In this document: positions 61,366 through 64,000 of the stretch, in pieces | Layout of the letters: each line of letters starts with the position of its first letter | Numbering within the stretch: position 1 is the stretch's first letter | Source: Charina bottae | Lineage: Eukaryota > Chordata > Lepidosauria > Squamata > Charinaidae | Length of the DNA stretch: 64,000 bases | Assembly: GCA_023362775.1 (NCBI GenBank) | Contig: JALMGJ010000060.1 | Coordinates: 1,808,501 to 1,872,500 of the forward strand | Direction of reading: 5' to 3' | Position numbers and translations under genes: made by a program | Notes under the pieces: model-generated | Seen by the model: only the letters and a program-made list of their open reading frames with translations | The model's database searches: none | What the model was told of the DNA's origin: nothing

Positions 61366-62361
61366 TGAATTTAACGGTTGGAGGCACTTTCAGATGCTTG
61401 ATTTGGGACGGCATAATTTTTGGCCCAAAAATCAAAAAATTCCTGACCGCGGAGTCAGGAAAAATCTCCCGGGAGGGGCCGGACTGAATCAGGTCAAATT
61501 GAAAAACGAAGGCCGCCATGAGATTCGGGGTTGAATTTAAGTGTTGGAGGTGCTTTCAGATGCTTGATTTGGGACGGCATAATTTTTGGCCCAAAAATCA
61601 AAACATTCCTGACCGCGGAGTCAGGAAAAATATCCCAGGAGGGGCCAGACCGAATCAGGTCAAATTGAAAAACGAAGGCCGCCAAGAGATTCGGGGTTGA
61701 ATTTAAGGGTTAAAGGCGCTTTCGGATGCTTCATTTGGGACGGCATAATTTTTGCCGCAAAAATAAAAAAATTCCTGACCGCAGAGTCAGGAAAAATTTC
61801 CCGGGAGGGGCCGGACCGAATCCGGTCAAATTGAAAAAAGAAGGCCGCCATGAGATTCGGGGTTGAATTTAAGGATTGGAGGTGCTTTCGGATGCTTGAT
61901 TTGGGATGGCATAATTTTTGGCCCAAAAATCAAAAAATTCCTGACCGCAGAGTCAGGAAAAATCTCCCGGGAGGGGCCAGACCGAACCCGGTCAAATTGA
62001 AAAAAGAAGGGCGCCATGAGATTCGGGGTTGAATTTAAGGGTTGGAGGCGCTTTCGGATGCTTGATTTGGGACGGCATAATTTTTGGCCCAAAAATCAAA
62101 AAATTCCTGACCGCGGAGTCAGGAAAAATCTCCCAGGGTGGGCCGGACCGAATCAGGTCAAATTGAAAAACAAAGGCCGCCATGAGATTCAGGGATAAAT
62201 TTAAGGGTTGGAGGCGCTTTCGGATGCTTGATTTGGGACGGCATAATTTTTGCCCCAAAAATCAAAAAATTCCTGACCGCGGAGTCAGGAAAAATCTCCC
62301 TGGAGGGGCCGGACCGAATCAGGTCAAATTGAAAAACGAAGGCCGCCATGAGATTCGGGGT
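61366..62361. repeat. 6-monomer tandem unit (996 bp), copy 1
   Basis: 61366-62275 matches 62362-63271 with three differences found (61485 T/C; CCCAGGAGG versus CCCGGGAGG near 61636; AAGGATTGG versus AAGGGTTGG near 61875). Shared rare variants are TTTAAGTGTTGG and GGGATGGCAT. Confidence 0.85.
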
Positions 62362-63271
62362 TGAATTTAACGGTTGGAGGCACTTTCAGATGCTTGATTT
62401 GGGACGGCATAATTTTTGGCCCAAAAATCAAAAAATTCCTGACCGCGGAGTCAGGAAAAATCTCCCGGGAGGGGCCGGACCGAATCAGGTCAAATTGAAA
62501 AACGAAGGCCGCCATGAGATTCGGGGTTGAATTTAAGTGTTGGAGGTGCTTTCAGATGCTTGATTTGGGACGGCATAATTTTTGGCCCAAAAATCAAAAC
62601 ATTCCTGACCGCGGAGTCAGGAAAAATATCCCGGGAGGGGCCAGACCGAATCAGGTCAAATTGAAAAACGAAGGCCGCCAAGAGATTCGGGGTTGAATTT
62701 AAGGGTTAAAGGCGCTTTCGGATGCTTCATTTGGGACGGCATAATTTTTGCCGCAAAAATAAAAAAATTCCTGACCGCAGAGTCAGGAAAAATTTCCCGG
62801 GAGGGGCCGGACCGAATCCGGTCAAATTGAAAAAAGAAGGCCGCCATGAGATTCGGGGTTGAATTTAAGGGTTGGAGGTGCTTTCGGATGCTTGATTTGG
62901 GATGGCATAATTTTTGGCCCAAAAATCAAAAAATTCCTGACCGCAGAGTCAGGAAAAATCTCCCGGGAGGGGCCAGACCGAACCCGGTCAAATTGAAAAA
63001 AGAAGGGCGCCATGAGATTCGGGGTTGAATTTAAGGGTTGGAGGCGCTTTCGGATGCTTGATTTGGGACGGCATAATTTTTGGCCCAAAAATCAAAAAAT
63101 TCCTGACCGCGGAGTCAGGAAAAATCTCCCAGGGTGGGCCGGACCGAATCAGGTCAAATTGAAAAACAAAGGCCGCCATGAGATTCAGGGATAAATTTAA
63201 GGGTTGGAGGCGCTTTCGGATGCTTGATTTGGGACGGCATAATTTTTGCCCCAAAAATCAAAAAATTCCTG
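62362..63271. repeat. 6-monomer tandem unit (996 bp), copy 2
   Basis: Directly follows copy 1. It ends at 63272, where CCTGAACGC replaces CCTGACCGC. Confidence 0.85.
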
Positions 63272-64000
63272 AACGCGGAGTCAGGAAAAATCTCCCATGA
63301 GGGGCTGGACCGAATCCGGTCAAATTGAAAAAAGAAGGTCGCCATGAGATTCGGGATTGAATTTAACGGTTGGAGGCACTTTCGGATGCTTGATTTGGGA
63401 CGGCATAATTTTTGGCCCAAAAATCAAAAAATTCCTGACCGCGGAGTCAGGAAAAATCTCCCTGGAGGGGCCGGACCGAATCAGGTCAAATTGAAAAACG
63501 AAGGCCGCCATGAGATTCGGGGTTGAATTTAACGGTTGGAGGCACTTTCAGATGCTTGATTTGGGACGGCATAATTTTTGGCCCAAAAATCAAAAAATTC
63601 CTGACCGCGGAGTCAGGAAAAATCTCCCGGGATGGGCCGGACCGAATCAGGTCAAATTGAAAAACGAAGGCCGCCATGAGATTCGGGGTTGAATTTAACG
63701 GTTGGAGGCGCTTTCGGATGCTTGATTTGGGACGGCATAATTTTTGGCCCAAAAATCAAAAAATTCCTGACCGCGGAGTCAAGAAAAATCTCCTGGGAGG
63801 GGCCGGACCGAATCAGGTCAAATTGAAAAACGAAGGCCGCCATGAGTTTCGGGGTTGAATTTAACGGTTGGAGGCGCTTTCGGATGCTTCATTTGGGACG
63901 GCATAATTTTTGGCCCAAAAATCAAAAAATTCCTGACCGCGGAGTCAGGTAAAATCTCCCGGGAGGGGTCGGACCGAATCAGGTGAAATTGATAAACGAA
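63112..64000. repeat. Segment repeated 2988 bp (18 monomers) downstream, copy 2
   Basis: Partner of 60124-61012. It is cut by the window edge, so the true length of the repeated unit is unknown. Confidence 0.85.
63842..64000. repeat. Partial monomer at the right edge
   Basis: The window closes 159 bp into a monomer. It shares the uncommon GATGCTTCATTT and GGGGTCGGACC variants with the monomer at 60854, 2988 bp upstream, and has a private TTGATAAACG. The array therefore continues to the right. Confidence 0.95.

Larger units (their letters stand above)
1..64000. repeat. 166-bp satellite DNA array with higher-order structure
   Basis: Every stretch of the window matches the same unit of about 166 bp, all in one orientation. 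Landmarks recur once per unit: ATGAGATTCGGGG (monomer positions 1-13), GCTTTCGGATGCTTGATT (about 35-52), GGCATAATTTTTGGCCC, TTCCTGACCGCGGAGTCAGG and CAAATTGAAAAACGAAGG. There are 384 complete copies between 104 and 63841. Copies differ by scattered substitutions, and blocks of 6 to 30 monomers are repeated almost perfectly, which defines higher-order repeats. There is no interruption by other DNA. The unit length is close to that of a nucleosome plus short linker, as in many centromeric satellites of plants and animals; a centromeric role is inferred. The satellite family is not recognised. Confidence 0.99.
22957..64000. repeat. Block C: mosaic of overlapping HOR duplications
   Basis: About 247 monomers combining B-type monomers (CCAAGAGATTC/GGTTAAAGG, GATTTTGGAC) with types found in block A but not B (GCACTTTCAG, CCATGAGG, CCTGAACGC, GATTCGGGATTG, CAGGTGAAATTG). 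New classes include GATTCAGGG, GGATATCCC-side variants such as AAATATCCCGG, CCCGCGGTGG, GGGGTAGAATTT and TTTTTGCCCC. No single higher-order unit dominates; repeat periods of 1, 6, 10, 11, 13, 16, 18, 20 and 21 monomers follow and overlap one another. Length is constant except for three 165-bp monomers after 54880. Confidence 0.75.

Noticed and set aside
1..64000. Regular repeats suggesting a CRISPR array
   Set aside because: The whole 166-bp unit is conserved and contiguous; there are no short repeats separated by unique spacers and no cas genes.
1..64000. Transposon or retroelement origin
   Set aside because: No terminal repeats, target-site duplications, polymerase or transposase coding, and no length class other than the monomer. 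An ancient origin from an element cannot be excluded but nothing here shows it.

Overview
The window is one uninterrupted tandem satellite array. From base 1 to base 64000 it consists of a 166-bp monomer repeated head to tail in a single orientation. On a grid anchored at the ATGAGATTCGGGG landmark there are 384 complete monomers (104 to 63841), a 103-bp partial at the left edge and a 159-bp partial at the right edge. By the grid, 372 monomers are 166 bp, nine are 165 bp and three are 167 bp. I found no gene, RNA gene, transposon, CRISPR array, unique spacer or inverted block. Open reading frames occur on both strands but they are the same satellite read repeatedly. The longest (143 codons) lie over 165-bp monomers, whose length is divisible by three.

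A gene-free array of nucleosome-sized monomers with nested higher-order repeats (HORs) suggests a eukaryotic chromosome, most likely centromeric or pericentromeric heterochromatin of a plant or animal. I do not recognise the satellite family and cannot name the organism. Consensus GC is about 49% (82 of 166 bases in the reference monomer at 7239-7404).

Layout. Block A (about 1-8566) holds a 15-monomer HOR (2488 bp) and almost all of the length variants. Block B (about 8567-22956) has exact 166-bp spacing and new monomer types (CCAAGAGATTC with GGTTAAAGG; GATTTTGGAC; GACCACGGAG). It is dominated by a 10-monomer duplication nested in a 30-monomer (4980 bp) tandem duplication with only five mismatches. 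Block C (about 22957-64000) mixes B-type monomers with types seen in A but not in B. It carries overlapping duplications with periods of 1, 6, 10, 11, 13, 16, 18, 20 and 21 monomers, several apparently without a mismatch.

Inside the monomer, four dyad-symmetric motifs fall in positions 65-144, while positions 1-64 hold none that I can see. Many diagnostic variants are C-to-T or G-to-A changes at CpG. The array looks as if it is turned over by unequal exchange in register, with methylation-type decay and repeated recent amplification of multi-monomer segments. No protein-coding system is present.
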